In this document: positions 24,775-33,666 of the stretch, in pieces
Position numbering within the stretch: the stretch's first letter is position 1
Layout of the letters: the number at the start of each line of letters is the position of its first letter
Source of the DNA: Streptomyces sp. NBC_00461
GTDB lineage: Bacteria > Actinomycetota > Actinomycetes > Streptomycetales > Streptomycetaceae
Direction: 5' to 3'
NCBI RefSeq assembly: GCF_036013935.1
Contig: NZ_CP107902.1
Span: 8,403,001 to 8,467,000, forward strand
Length of the DNA: 64,000 nucleotides
Notes under the pieces: generated by a model
Told to the model about the DNA's origin: nothing
Database searches by the model: none
Seen by the model: the letters and a program-made list of their open reading frames with translations, nothing else
Translations under genes and position numbers: made by a program

Positions 24775-27234
24775 TCAGCGCTTGCCGTTCTTGGGGTTCA
24801 GCAGCCCTGCCTTGCGCAGGGCATCGGCCATCGCACTGTTGGCCGGCGGCGCCGCCTGGCGCGACCCACCGCCCTGACCGCTGCGGCCGCCACCCTGACG
24901 CTGCCCTTGCCCTTGCCCTTGCCCTTGCCCTTGCCCTTGCCCCTGGCTCTGACGCTGCCCCTGCCGCTGCTGGGGCGGGCGCCCACCCCGCTGCCGACGG
25001 TCACCGCCGCCGCCCTGCTGCTGATCCTGCGCGGCCGCCTCGTCGTCCAGCCGCAGCGTGAGCGAGATCCGCTTGCGCGGAATGTCGATGTCGAGGACCT
25101 TCACCTTGACGATGTCCCCGGACTTCACGACGTCCCGCGGGTCCTTGACGAACGTCTTCGACATGGCGGACACATGGACCAGACCGTCCTGGTGGACGCC
25201 GATGTCCACGAACGCGCCGAAGGCCGCCACGTTCGTGACGACGCCCTCCAGCACCATCCCGGACGACAGGTCGGCGATCTTCTCCACGCCCTCCTTGAAG
25301 GTGGCCGTCTTGAAGGCCGGCCGCGGGTCGCGACCCGGCTTCTCCAGCTCCTTGAGGATGTCCGTGACGGTCGGCAACCCGAACGACTCGTTCACGAAGT
25401 CACCCGGCTTGAGCGAGCGCAGCGTCGCCGTGTTGCCGATGAGCGCGGCCACTTCCTGCCCTGACGTCTTCACCATGCGCCGCACGACCGGGTACGCCTC
25501 GGGGTGCACGCTGGACGCGTCCAGCGGGTCGTCGCCGCCGCGGATGCGGAGGAAGCCCGCGCACTGCTCGTAGGCCTTGGGGCCGAGCCGTGCCACGCCC
25601 TTGAGCTGCGTACGGGACTTGAACGGTCCGTTGGCGTCGCGGTGCGCCACGATGTTCTCGGCCAGCCCGGCGGTGATGCCGGAGACGCGCGCGAGCAGCG
25701 GGGCGGAGGCCGTGTTGACGTCCACGCCCACGCCGTTCACACAGTCCTCCACGACCGCGTCCAGCGAGCGCGACAGCTTCACCTCGGACAGGTCGTGCTG
25801 GTACTGGCCGACGCCGATCGACTTGGGGTCGATCTTCACCAGCTCGGCGAGCGGGTCCTGCAGCCGGCGTGCGATCGACACGGCGCCGCGCAGCGACACG
25901 TCCATGTCGGGCAGTTCCTGCGAGGCGAACGCGGACGCCGAGTACACGGACGCGCCCGCCTCGGACACCATCACCTTGGTGAGGTTCAACTCCGGGTGCT
26001 TGGCGATGAGTTCACCGGCGAGCTTGTCGGTCTCGCGGGACGCCGTGCCGTTGCCGATCGCGATCAGGTCGACCGCGTGCTCCTTCGACAGGCGGGCCAG
26101 CTTGGCGATCGCCTCGTCCCACTTGTTGGCGGGCACGTGCGGGTGGATGACGTCCGTGGCGACCACCTTGCCGGTCGCGTCCACGACGGCGACCTTCACG
26201 CCCGTACGGAATCCGGGGTCCAGGCCCAGCGTCCCGCGCGTGCCGGCCGGGGCGGCGAGCAGCAGGTCGCGCAGGTTGGTCGCGAACACGTGGACGGCCT
26301 CGTCCTCGGCCGTCGTGCGCAGCCGCAGCCGCAGGTCGATGCCGAGGTGCACGAGGATGCGGGTGCGCCAGGCCCAACGGACCGTGTCCGTCAGCCACTT
26401 GTCGCCCGGGCGACCGCGGTCGGCGATCTGGAACCTGTGGGCGACGATCCCCTCGTACGACGAGGGCCCGTCCGTCGGCTCCTCCGGCTCCAGGACGAGG
26501 TCGAGGACCTCCTCCTTCTCGCCGCGCAGCATCGCGAGGATGCGGTGCGAGGGCAGCTCGGTGTACGGCTCGGCGAAGTCGAAGTAGTCGGCGAACTTGG
26601 CGCCCGCCTCCTCCTTGCCGTCCCGGACCTTCGCGGCGAGGCGGCCGCGCACCCACATGCGCTCGCGCAGCTCGCCGATCAGGTCCGCGTCCTCCGAGAA
26701 CCGCTCGGTCAGGATCGCCCGGGCGCCGTCGAGGGCGGCCTGCGGATCGGCGACGCCCTTGTCGGCGTCGACGAACGCGGCGGCGGCCGCGAGCGGTTCG
26801 ACGGTCGGGTCGCTGAGCAGGCCTTCGGCCAGCGGCTCAAGACCGGCCTCACGCGCGATCTGTGCCTTGGTGCGCCGCTTGGGCTTGAACGGGAGGTAGA
26901 TGTCCTCCAAGCGCGCCTTGGTCTCGGCGCCCCGGATCTGCGCCTCCAGCTCCTCGGTGAGCTTGCCCTGCTCGCGCACCGACGTCAGGATCGCCGCCCG
27001 CCGCTCCTCCAGCTCCCGCAGATAGCGCAGCCGCTCCTCGAGCGTGCGCAGCTGCGCATCGTCGAGCATCTCGGTCGCTTCCTTGCGGTAACGGGCGATG
27101 AAGGGCACTGTCGAACCGCCGTCGAGCAGTTCCACGGCAGCCTTGACCTGCCGCTCCCGCACGCCGAGCTCCTCGGCGATCCTGCCTTCGATGGATCCCA
27201 CGTTGATGGATCCGCTGGACCCGGGTGTCGTCAC
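24775..27234 (-). CDS. tex: Tex-family RNA-binding transcription accessory protein
   Basis: The 819-residue protein matches Tex/YhgF from end to end: N-terminal helices with [40 protein letters not shown], the YqgF/RuvC-like domain [20 protein letters not shown], a helix-hairpin-helix region ([20 protein letters not shown]), and the S1 domain [20 protein letters not shown] then [16 protein letters not shown]. It then has a Gly/Gln/Arg tail encoded by hexanucleotide repeats (24901-24942), longer than usual for Tex. The start is GTG 27234, with TAGGGA upstream. A near-match DNA-damage promoter lies at 27271-27293. Confidence 0.93.
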   Translation of the reverse strand: MTTPGSSGSINVGSIEGRIAEELGVRERQVKAAVELLDGGSTVPFIARYRKEATEMLDDAQLRTLEERLRYLRELEERRAAILTSVREQGKLTEELEAQIRGAETKARLEDIYLPFKPKRRTKAQIAREAGLEPLAEGLLSDPTVEPLAAAAAFVDADKGVADPQAALDGARAILTERFSEDADLIGELRERMWVRGRLAAKVRDGKEEAGAKFADYFDFAEPYTELPSHRILAMLRGEKEEVLDLVLEPEEPTDGPSSYEGIVAHRFQIADRGRPGDKWLTDTVRWAWRTRILVHLGIDLRLRLRTTAEDEAVHVFATNLRDLLLAAPAGTRGTLGLDPGFRTGVKVAVVDATGKVVATDVIHPHVPANKWDEAIAKLARLSKEHAVDLIAIGNGTASRETDKLAGELIAKHPELNLTKVMVSEAGASVYSASAFASQELPDMDVSLRGAVSIARRLQDPLAELVKIDPKSIGVGQYQHDLSEVKLSRSLDAVVEDCVNGVGVDVNTASAPLLARVSGITAGLAENIVAHRDANGPFKSRTQLKGVARLGPKAYEQCAGFLRIRGGDDPLDASSVHPEAYPVVRRMVKTSGQEVAALIGNTATLRSLKPGDFVNESFGLPTVTDILKELEKPGRDPRPAFKTATFKEGVEKIADLSSGMVLEGVVTNVAAFGAFVDIGVHQDGLVHVSAMSKTFVKDPRDVVKSGDIVKVKVLDIDIPRKRISLTLRLDDEAAAQDQQQGGGGDRRQRGGRPPQQRQGQRQSQGQGQGQGQGQGQGQRQGGGRSGQGGGSRQAAPPANSAMADALRKAGLLNPKNGKR
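24901..24942 (-). repeat. Hexanucleotide repeat encoding a Gly-Gln tract
   Basis: CTTGCC is repeated about seven times in the plus strand and encodes alternating Gly-Gln in the Tex C-terminal tail. The number of units may vary by slippage without changing frame. Confidence 0.8.
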
Positions 27235-27270
27235 GATCCCCTACCGCCTTCTCACTGAGGTTGCGCGGCA

Positions 27271-27293
27271 ATTGTGGCAGGTAGCACCGACAA
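27271..27293 (-). promoter_or_regulatory. Near-match RecA-NDp promoter before tex
   Basis: On the minus strand TTGTCGGTG (27293-27285), 8 nt, then CACAAT (27276-27271) matches the damage-promoter consensus except for C in place of the first T of TAnnnT. It would give a leader of about 30 nt ahead of GTG 27234. Confidence 0.4.
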
Positions 27294-27335
27294 TCGTGGA
27301 TCAGGGCGGCACCCGGGCGGGCCGCGGCGGCGGAA

Positions 27336-27467
27336 TCAGGCCCTGCGGCCGCCCGCGGAGTCCGAGGCCCCGCCGAAGAGCCGGGCCAGGGCCCGGAAGG
27401 GCAGGGTGACGACGGTGGCGATAGCGCCACCGATCTGGCGCAGGACGTCGGCCATTGCACGGAACAC
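27336..27467 (-). CDS. 43-residue small protein with LPFR motif
   Basis: A GTG at 27467 with an AAGGGGAAG ribosome-binding site opens a 43-codon frame. It begins FRAMADVLRQIGGAIATVV, followed by TLPFRALARLFGGAS, and stops at 27336. The pattern of a short amphipathic or hydrophobic segment with LPFRALARLFGGAS recurs in Streptomyces small proteins that I recall being named for the LPFR motif; I am not certain of the database name. It may associate with the membrane. It lies upstream of tex in the same orientation, 102 bp before the tex start and across the near-match damage promoter. Confidence 0.7.
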   Translation of the reverse strand: MFRAMADVLRQIGGAIATVVTLPFRALARLFGGASDSAGGRRA

Positions 27468-27540
27468 GAGCTTCCCCTTTCCTCTCCCGGCCGCGGTGAC
27501 CGGCGGAGATCCGGGTACCTCAGCTGCGGCGGAGCAATCT

Positions 27541-28410
27541 TCAGCCCTTGCCGATCAGGCCGTCGGGGAACGCGCCCGCGACGGCCGCGGCCCGCGCGAA
27601 CCCCGCCCCAAGCTCCGTCAGACGAGCGACGCCCTCGGCGCCCAGGTGCTCGTACGGCGCCCGGTCCAGCCGGTCCGTCTCCGCCTCGATCTCAGCCCGC
27701 AGCGCGACGCCCCGCTCCGTCAACTCGCCCGCCGCGTCCAGCAGCCCGCGCTCCCGCAGCCGCCCGGCGGCGGCGTCCCACTCCTCCTGGCTCCAGCCGC
27801 GGCTGCCGAACACCCACTTCGGCGCCATGCCCTTCCCGGTTGCGGTATGGCTCACGATGGCCTCCAGCCCGTCGAGCTCCGCCGACATCAGGACGGCGAG
27901 ATGTCCGTCGCCCCGGTGCTCACGCAGCAGCGTGGCGGCGTGGAAGTACGCCAGGTGCGGCTCCTCGGGCACGGGCAGGTCGGCATACGCGGAGTACAGC
28001 GGCCGGGCCGAACGCCCACAGGCCTCGGCGGCCCGCAGTGCCAGCCGTGCCGCCTCGGCCATCTCCTCGGACGCGACGGCCTCCTCGCCCAGCAGGCGAC
28101 GCAGGGTCGCATCGATGGCACGCGCGCGTGCGTCCAGGATCTGCCCGGGCGTGGCGGTCTCCCACACGGCGGGCACAAACCGTGCCACCAGCTCGTACTT
28201 GTAGTTGTAGAACGTCGCCGCCACCATGCCCGCCCCGACCGGCCCCAGGGCGGCCGCCCGCGTGGCGAAGTTGACGGCCCTCGGGTGGGTGATGCCGACG
28301 GCGCCCATTTCCCTGCCCAGATCGGGCGAGAAGTAGTACGTCGCGTGCAGGGAGTTGAGGGCGTTGTGGCAGCGGCGGCCGGCGTGCGGATCGATGGCGG
28401 CAGTAGTCAT
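27541..28410 (-). CDS. SCO6745-family protein (SalK-like)
   Basis: The 289-residue helical protein starts HAGRRCHNALNSLHATYYFS and has GPVGAGMVAATFYNYKYELV near residue 55, GWSQEEWDAAAGRLRERGLL near residue 205, then LTERGVALRAEIEAETDRLD. The second half resembles a winged-helix (MarR-like) module. The family is named from the S. coelicolor locus and includes SalK of polyether clusters; its activity is unknown. TAACCT at 28418-28423 (minus strand) is 7 nt before ATG 28410. It is divergent from the GlxA regulator. Confidence 0.85.
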   Translation of the reverse strand: MTTAAIDPHAGRRCHNALNSLHATYYFSPDLGREMGAVGITHPRAVNFATRAAALGPVGAGMVAATFYNYKYELVARFVPAVWETATPGQILDARARAIDATLRRLLGEEAVASEEMAEAARLALRAAEACGRSARPLYSAYADLPVPEEPHLAYFHAATLLREHRGDGHLAVLMSAELDGLEAIVSHTATGKGMAPKWVFGSRGWSQEEWDAAAGRLRERGLLDAAGELTERGVALRAEIEAETDRLDRAPYEHLGAEGVARLTELGAGFARAAAVAGAFPDGLIGKG

Positions 28411-28417
28411 GACCGGA

Positions 28418-28423
28418 AGGTTA
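28418..28423 (-). promoter_or_regulatory. -10 hexamer TAACCT for the SCO6745-family gene
   Basis: TAACCT is separated by 7 nt from ATG 28410 on the minus strand, predicting a leaderless transcript. Confidence 0.5.
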
Positions 28424-28547
28424 CCGACTGGTTGGTACGGACTCCAGGGGGCCGCGGGATCGGCAGGAAGGGGTGGCAGGACGAGTGGCAGGAAAGGTGG
28501 GGTCCTCGTCATTGCGGCCATCGGTCGGACCGCCAAGAATCGAACGC

Positions 28548-29501
28548 ATGCAAACCGTCCTGGTCGTCCTCTTCGACGACGTGCAGAGCCTAGACGTCAC
28601 GGGCCCGGTGGAGGTCTTCAACGGCGCCGAGCTGCACTGCCCAGGCACGTACCGCATCCGCACCGTCAGCCGCGACGGCCGGGCCGTGCGCACCTCCAGC
28701 GGCCTCACCCTGGTCCCGGACCACTGCTTCGCCGACGCACCGCCCGCGCACATCCTGCTGGTCCCGGGCGGTGCGGGCACCCGGCGCCCCGACCCGGGCC
28801 TGGTGGCCTGGCTGCGGGAGAACGGCCCGCGGGCCGAGCGCCTCGTCTCGGTGTGCACCGGAGCACTCCTGCTCGCCGAGGCGGGCCTGCTGGACGGCCG
28901 ACGGGTGACGAGTCACTGGTCGGTGTGCGAGAAACTCGCCCGCGACCACCCGGCCGTGGAGGTGGACCCGGACCCCATCTTCATCCGTGACGGACAGCTC
29001 GCCACCTCGGCCGGCGTCACGTCCGGCATCGACCTGGCCCTCGCGCTCGTCGAGGAGGACGTCGGCCGCGAGATCGCCCTCTCCATCGCCCGCCATCTCG
29101 TCGTCTTCCTGCGGCGACCGGGAAACCAGGCCCAGTTCAGTGCCCAGCTCGCCGCACAGACCGCGCAGCGGGAGCCGTTGCGCCAAGTCCAGCAGTGGAT
29201 CACCGAACATCCCGGCGCGGACCTGTCGGTGGACGTCCTCGCGGCCCGCGCCCGGCTCTCGCCCCGCCACTTCGCCCGGGCCTTCCAGACCGAGACCGGC
29301 ATGACGCCGGGCCGCTACGTCGACCGCGTCCGTCTGGAACACGCCCGCCGTCTGATCGAGGACACCTCCGACGGCATCGAGGAGATCTCCCACGCCTGCG
29401 GCTACGGCACCCCGGAGGCGATGCGCCGGGCCTTCGTACGCACGCTCGGCGCGGCGCCCAACGAGTACCGGCGCCGATTCCGCCCGGCGCCCACCCACTG
29501 A
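28548..29501 (+). CDS. GlxA-family transcriptional regulator (DJ-1 domain + AraC HTH)
   Basis: The 317-residue protein has an N-terminal class-I amidotransferase/DJ-1-like domain (VLVVLFDDVQSLDVTGPVEV; the elbow VSVCTGALLLAEAGLLDGRR with Cys; VTSHW). Its C-terminal AraC-type double helix-turn-helix runs from about residue 215 (DVLAARARLSPRHFARAFQT, then IEEISHACGYGTPEAMRRAF). GlxA regulators commonly control nearby amine or aldehyde catabolism. ATG 28548 lies 7 nt after AAGAAT, a weak leaderless -10. The following gene encodes a stand-alone DJ-1 enzyme whose elbow is almost identical, so the pair probably forms one regulatory unit. Confidence 0.93.
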   Translation: MQTVLVVLFDDVQSLDVTGPVEVFNGAELHCPGTYRIRTVSRDGRAVRTSSGLTLVPDHCFADAPPAHILLVPGGAGTRRPDPGLVAWLRENGPRAERLVSVCTGALLLAEAGLLDGRRVTSHWSVCEKLARDHPAVEVDPDPIFIRDGQLATSAGVTSGIDLALALVEEDVGREIALSIARHLVVFLRRPGNQAQFSAQLAAQTAQREPLRQVQQWITEHPGADLSVDVLAARARLSPRHFARAFQTETGMTPGRYVDRVRLEHARRLIEDTSDGIEEISHACGYGTPEAMRRAFVRTLGAAPNEYRRRFRPAPTH

Positions 29502-29526
29502 GCACCGCCCACCGAAGGGGGAACCC

Positions 29527-30177
29527 ATGCAGATCGCGATCGTCCTCTACGACGGCTTCACCGCCCTCGACGCGGTCGGACCGTACGAGACCCTCGGCCG
29601 TCTGCCCGACTCCGAGACCGTGTTCGTCGCCGAGCGGACCGGCCCGGTCCGTACCGACAGCGGGAACCTCGCGCTCACCGCCGACAGGACCCTGGACGAG
29701 GTGCCGAACCCCGACGTCGTGGTCGTCCCGGGCGGCCCGGGACAGACCGCGCAGATGGACAACAAGGCGCTGCTCGACTGGATCCGCGCCGCCGACGCCA
29801 CGAGCACCTGGACGACCTCGGTGTGCACCGGCTCCCTGCTGCTGGCCGCAGCGGGGCTCCTCGACGGCCACCGCGCGACCTCGCACTGGCTGGCCCTCGA
29901 CGAACTGAGGAAGTTCGGCGTCGAGCCCACGGGCGAGCGGGTCGTCACCGACGGCAAGTACGTCACCGCGGCCGGCGTCTCCTCCGGCATCGACATGGGG
30001 CTCGCGCTGCTCGGCCGGATCTCGGGCGACGTGGTCGCCCAGGCCGTACAGCTGGGCATCGAGTACGACCCGCAGCCGCCCTACGACGCGGGATCCCCGC
30101 AGAAGGCGCCCGCGGACGTCGTCGAGCTGATCCGATCGAGGAGCCGGTTCATCCTCGGTCTGGAACCGACCACGTGA
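29527..30177 (+). CDS. DJ-1/PfpI family protein (isonitrile hydratase-like)
   Basis: The 216-residue single-domain protein has QIAIVLYDGFTALDAVGPYE at the N-terminus, VVVVPGGPGQTAQ near residue 62, the nucleophile elbow TSVCTGSLLLAAAGLLDGHR with Cys near residue 100, and ATSHWLALDEL. Members include Pseudomonas isonitrile hydratase; the substrate here is inferred only from similarity. AAGGGGGAA precedes the ATG, and the gap from the GlxA gene is 25 bp, so they are co-transcribed. Its 3' end overlaps the convergent enoyl-CoA hydratase gene by 29 bp. Confidence 0.88.
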   Translation: MQIAIVLYDGFTALDAVGPYETLGRLPDSETVFVAERTGPVRTDSGNLALTADRTLDEVPNPDVVVVPGGPGQTAQMDNKALLDWIRAADATSTWTTSVCTGSLLLAAAGLLDGHRATSHWLALDELRKFGVEPTGERVVTDGKYVTAAGVSSGIDMGLALLGRISGDVVAQAVQLGIEYDPQPPYDAGSPQKAPADVVELIRSRSRFILGLEPTT

Positions 30178-30904
30178 ACCGCGGCTGACGGCGCTCCAGG
30201 AAGGCGGCGACGCCCTCGGCGGTGTCGCCGCTGCCGCGCGCCTGCTCCGTCCAGTACGTGTCCCGGTCGCCGCGCCCGCTCGCGAACTCCTTCGCCGCGG
30301 CCTGGGTGAGCTGCGAGCGGGACACCAGGATCCGGGTGAACTCCGCGACCCGCTTGGCGAGTTCGCCCTCGGGCAGAACCTCGTCCAGCAGGCCGGTGCG
30401 CAGCGCCCGCCCGGCGTCGATCAACTCGCCGGAGAACAGCAGGTACTTCGCGGTCGCCGGCCCCACCAGCGACACCAGCCGCCGGGTGGAGGACGCCGGA
30501 TACACGATCCCGAGCTTCGCCGGGGTCACCCCGAACAGCGACCCCTCCTCGGCGAACCGCAGGTCGCAGGCGGCCGCCAGCTGCGACCCGCCGCCGACAC
30601 AGTGCCCGCGGACCGCGGCCAGCGTCGGCTTCGGGAAGGCGGCAAGGGCCTCCTCGGCACGCACCGCGAGCGTCTGCGCCTCCTCCGGTGAACCCCGCAG
30701 CGTGGAGATGTCGGCCCCGGCGCAGAACGTCCCGCCCTCCCCGGTCAGCACCAGCGCCCGTACGCCCGGGTCGGCCGCGAGGGAGTCGAGCAGCGGCGGC
30801 AGGGCTGCCCACATCGCGGCCGTCATGGCGTTGCGCTTGGCCGGGTGGTGGACGACGACGGTGGCGACCGCGTCGGTGACGCCGTGCAGCAGCTGGGGCT
30901 CCAT
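30149..30904 (-). CDS. Enoyl-CoA hydratase/isomerase family protein
   Basis: The 251-residue crotonase-fold protein has HHPAKRNAMTAAMWAALPPL, the oxyanion-hole GEGGTFCAGADISTLRG near residue 58, and VRGHCVGGGSQLAAACDLRF near residue 100. The Glu pair of true hydratases is not obvious: the second oxyanion segment reads GVTPAKLGIVYPASSTRRLV, where hydratases often have a Glu. It could therefore be an isomerase or another crotonase. TAGCAT at 30912-30917 (minus strand) is 7 nt before the ATG, so it is leaderless. Its end overlaps the convergent DJ-1 gene. Confidence 0.9.
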   Translation of the reverse strand: MEPQLLHGVTDAVATVVVHHPAKRNAMTAAMWAALPPLLDSLAADPGVRALVLTGEGGTFCAGADISTLRGSPEEAQTLAVRAEEALAAFPKPTLAAVRGHCVGGGSQLAAACDLRFAEEGSLFGVTPAKLGIVYPASSTRRLVSLVGPATAKYLLFSGELIDAGRALRTGLLDEVLPEGELAKRVAEFTRILVSRSQLTQAAAKEFASGRGDRDTYWTEQARGSGDTAEGVAAFLERRQPRFTWSVPDRG

Positions 30905-31204
30905 GACCCGGATGCTAACCGCACCCCGCGAACACACGATCAAGGAGCCGGCCGCGGGCCCCGCTGGCCGCGACGGCCCGCGGTATGAGTCGGCACCGAG
31001 AAGGCGGCCAAACCCGTACAACCCGAATAGTTCGCGAAGGCGGCTGAAGGGGGACAGGAGTAGTCCCACAACTGACCGTGTCATACGCCAACGGTCATAA
31101 GTGCTCGATACCTGCTGACTTCTGTTCAGGCATCCGGGGTGGAGCGGGTCGTTATCAACACTCGACGTGTGGTGACAATCGAGCGCAAGGGTGGCGACCG
31201 GACG
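30905..31204. other. Intergenic region with an inverted repeat
   Basis: This 300-bp gap separates divergent genes. It holds TAGCAT (30912-30917), the -10 of the enoyl-CoA hydratase gene, and TGACCGT (31073-31079) facing ACGGTCA (31091-31097), perfect 7-bp arms with an 11-nt spacer that could bind a regulator. In-frame GTG codons at 31139 and 31172 might extend the HATPase gene. No small gene is supported. Confidence 0.5.
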
Positions 31205-31720
31205 ATGGACAACCACGGGCGCGGGTCAGGCCCACGCCCAGAAGGCGACGCCGACGCCGACGAGCCCCGTGACCCGGGGCCTGCGGACCCGTTGCCGTAC
31301 GAAGGTGTCTGGCGGTTCACCGCTCCCGCCGTCGACGCCTCCGTCCCGCAGGCGCGACACGCCGTACGGGACCTGCTGTACCGCCAAGGCGTGCCCGTCT
31401 CCGACGACCTCGTGCACGGTCTGCTGCTGATCGTCTCGGAACTGGTCACGAACGCCGTCAGGCACGCGGCTCTGCTGTCGCCGGTACTCGCCGTGGAGGT
31501 CGCCGTCGGCGCCGAGTGGGTGCGGGTGTCCGTGGAGGACAACCACCCTTACCGCCCCACCGCCCTGGAGGCCGACCACGGCCAGACCGGGGGGCGAGGA
31601 CTGCTCCTGGTGAGCGAGGTCACCCGGGAGGCGGGCGGGGTGTGCGACGTCGAGCACACGTCGAGCGGCGGCAAGGTGATCTGGGCCGCCCTGCCGCTCA
31701 AACCCGTACGGGTGCCCTGA
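31205..31720 (+). CDS. ATP-binding protein of the anti-sigma/HATPase_c (RsbW-like) family
   Basis: The 171-residue protein has an acidic disordered start and then a GHKL ATPase fold: N-box LLIVSELVTNAVRHAALLSP near residue 78, G1-like VRVSVEDNHPYRP, and TGGRGLLLVSEVTREAG with the G2 glycines. Streptomyces have dozens of these stand-alone domains; some are kinases of anti-anti-sigma factors. No sigma factor or anti-anti-sigma gene is adjacent, so the partner is unknown. ATG 31205 is tentative because AAGGG is 14 nt upstream; GTG 31172 or 31139 could be used. Confidence 0.82.
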   Translation: MDNHGRGSGPRPEGDADADEPRDPGPADPLPYEGVWRFTAPAVDASVPQARHAVRDLLYRQGVPVSDDLVHGLLLIVSELVTNAVRHAALLSPVLAVEVAVGAEWVRVSVEDNHPYRPTALEADHGQTGGRGLLLVSEVTREAGGVCDVEHTSSGGKVIWAALPLKPVRVP

Positions 31721-31726
31721 AGGGGA

Positions 31727-32320
31727 TCACCAGCCGGCCGACGGGCCGGTCAGCTCCTTGACCGCCGGACGGGCGGCGTCCAGCACGGTCATGAACCAGG
31801 ACGAGAACGTGTCCTTCGCATGCCGCTCGGCCAGTTCCTCGGGGGTCACGAAGGCCGTCGCGCCGACCTCCTCCGGGTCCGGACGCAGCGCGGACTGCAC
31901 CAGCCCGACGAACAGGTGGTTGTACTCCTGCTCGACCAGGCCCGACTCCGGGTCGGGGTGGTTGTAGCGGACGGTGCCCGCCTCGGCGAGCAGCGAGGGC
32001 GACACACCCAGCTCCTCGTACGTCCGCCGGGCGGCTGCCGCGAAGGGCGCCTCGCCGGGGTAGGGGTGGCCGCAGCAGGTGTTGGACCACACGCCGGGGG
32101 AGTGGTACTTGCCCTGCGCCCGCTGCTGCAGCAGCAGCCGCCCGCGCTCGTCGAAGAGGAAGACGGAGAAGGCGCGGTGCAACTGCCCAGGCGGCTGGTG
32201 GGCGGCGAGCTTCTCCGCGGTGCCGATCGTGACGCCGTCCTCGTCGACCAGTTCCAGCAAAATCGCGTCTGCGGTGCCGTTCGACGGACTGTGCGTCGCG
32301 GTGGCAGGTGTGATCGGCAT
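31727..32320 (-). CDS. idi: Isopentenyl-diphosphate delta-isomerase, type I
   Basis: The 197-residue Nudix-fold enzyme interconverts IPP and DMAPP, the C5 units for the prenyl chains used by the hopanoid operon 10 kb away. Diagnostic: HRAFSVFLFDERGRLLLQQR, WSNTCCGHPYPGE with the catalytic Cys, EELGVSP (Nudix-like Glu box), YNHLFVGLV with acidic metal ligands. I chose ATG 32320, with GAAGGA at good spacing, over ATG 32326. The MEP pathway (dxs and ispG below) produces both isomers, so Idi here tunes the ratio. It is transcribed away from the hopanoid operon. Confidence 0.95.
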   Translation of the reverse strand: MPITPATATHSPSNGTADAILLELVDEDGVTIGTAEKLAAHQPPGQLHRAFSVFLFDERGRLLLQQRAQGKYHSPGVWSNTCCGHPYPGEAPFAAAARRTYEELGVSPSLLAEAGTVRYNHPDPESGLVEQEYNHLFVGLVQSALRPDPEEVGATAFVTPEELAERHAKDTFSSWFMTVLDAARPAVKELTGPSAGW

Positions 32321-32401
32321 ACCCATCCTTCACATCGGTCTTCGCGCCCCAAGTGTGCCGCACGAATCCGGCACTCCCGGCACTTCACGACGCGCCCGCA
32401 T

Positions 32402-32422
32402 GTCCCGCGCGGGGCGCGGGAC
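32402..32422. terminator. Perfect 9-bp hairpin between CDF and idi genes
   Basis: GTCCCGCGC pairs with GCGCGGGAC across GGG. It lies downstream of the cation-efflux gene on the minus strand (about 155 nt past its stop) and upstream of idi. A terminator is likely; a leader structure for idi is possible. Confidence 0.5.
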
Positions 32423-32575
32423 GCGGCCGTCACCGGTCACATGCCGGAAGAGGGGCCCGGTAGTTGATCGTGCCCGGTGGGATCGGCGGGGAACCGTCCG
32501 GGCAGCGCTGTGAGGCTTAACGACGCAGGGTCGCGCCGGAGGGCTGCATTCCGGCCGGGGGGCACCTCATCTGCC

Positions 32576-33517
32576 TCAATGACACACCTTCGCCTCGTGC
32601 TCCGCGTGCCCGCCCGGTTCCAGCTGGAAGGTGCAGTGCGCCACGTCGAAGTGGTCGCCCAGGCACCCCTGGAGCTCGTGGAGCATCTTCTCGTGGCCGA
32701 TCGCGCTGAGGACGTCGGAGTGGACGACCACGTGCGCGGACAGCACCGGCATGCCGGAGGTGATCGTCCAGGCATGCAGGTCGTGTACGTCCTCGACGCC
32801 GTCCAGGGCCAGGATGTGAGTCCGTACGTCCGCCATGTCGACGCCCCTGGGGGCCGCCTCCAGCAGGACGTCCAGGGTCTCGCGCAGCAGCTTGAACGTA
32901 CGCGGCACGATCATCAGGCCGATGACCAGCGAGGCGATCGGGTCGGCGGTCTGCCAGCCGGTGGCGAGGATCACCAGTGCCGAGATGATCACCGCGAGCG
33001 AGCCGAGCGCGTCCGCGGCCACCTCCAGGAACGCCCCGCGCACGTTCAGGCTCTCCGACTGGCCACGCACCAGCAGCGTGAGCGAGATCATGTTGGCGAT
33101 CAGACCGATCAGACCGAACACGATGGTCAGCCCGCCCTCGGTGTCGGCGGGCGTGACGAACCGCTGGATCGCCTCGTACAGGACATAGCCGCCGACGCCG
33201 AGCAGCAGCAGGCAGTTGGCGAGCGCGGCGAGGATCTCGGCGCGGGCGTAGCCGAAGGTGCGGTTCCCGGTCGGGGGGCGGTTGGCGAAGTGGATGGCGA
33301 ACAGGGCCATGCCGAGGCCGAGCGCGTCGGTCGCCATGTGGGCGGCGTCCGCGATCAGCGCGAGCGAGTCCGCGAGCAGACCGCCGACGATCTCGACGAC
33401 CATGACGCCGAGCGTGATCGACAGCGCGACACGCAGCCGCCCGCGATACGCCGCCGCAGCGGTGCCGGTGGGCGGCGCATGCCCGTGCCCATGCCCGTGA
33501 TCGTGCCCAGCCCCCAT
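32576..33517 (-). CDS. Cation diffusion facilitator (CzcD-like zinc/metal exporter)
   Basis: The 313-residue membrane protein begins with a His-rich metal-binding tail (GHDHGHGHGHAPP), then six TM helices. TM2 contains the zinc site HxxxD-type ADAAHMATDALGLGMALFAI, TM5 has EVAADALGSLAVIISAL, and a cytoplasmic ferredoxin-like C-domain runs from about 215 (GVEDVHDLHAWTITSGMPVL). This is standard for CDF proteins exporting Zn, Cd or Co by proton antiport. GGAGGG precedes the ATG. No metal regulator gene is adjacent. Confidence 0.93.
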   Translation of the reverse strand: MGAGHDHGHGHGHAPPTGTAAAAYRGRLRVALSITLGVMVVEIVGGLLADSLALIADAAHMATDALGLGMALFAIHFANRPPTGNRTFGYARAEILAALANCLLLLGVGGYVLYEAIQRFVTPADTEGGLTIVFGLIGLIANMISLTLLVRGQSESLNVRGAFLEVAADALGSLAVIISALVILATGWQTADPIASLVIGLMIVPRTFKLLRETLDVLLEAAPRGVDMADVRTHILALDGVEDVHDLHAWTITSGMPVLSAHVVVHSDVLSAIGHEKMLHELQGCLGDHFDVAHCTFQLEPGGHAEHEAKVCH

Positions 33518-33607
33518 GACAGCCGCCCTCCTGTGTTCCGCCCGGGATCACAGTGAACTACGGGCGGGGGGTACTGGGCAACGCGGCACTGAACACCGTT
33601 GTCATGT

Positions 33608-33642
33608 GCCCTGACCTGCGGAAACGATATGCAGGTCAGGGC
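33608..33642 (-). terminator. Perfect 12-bp hairpin after galE
   Basis: GCCCTGACCTGC pairs exactly with GCAGGTCAGGGC across an 11-nt loop, 25 nt past the galE stop on the minus strand. Confidence 0.85.
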
Positions 33643-33666
33643 GCCCTCAGTTCTCTTGCCGTGGTG

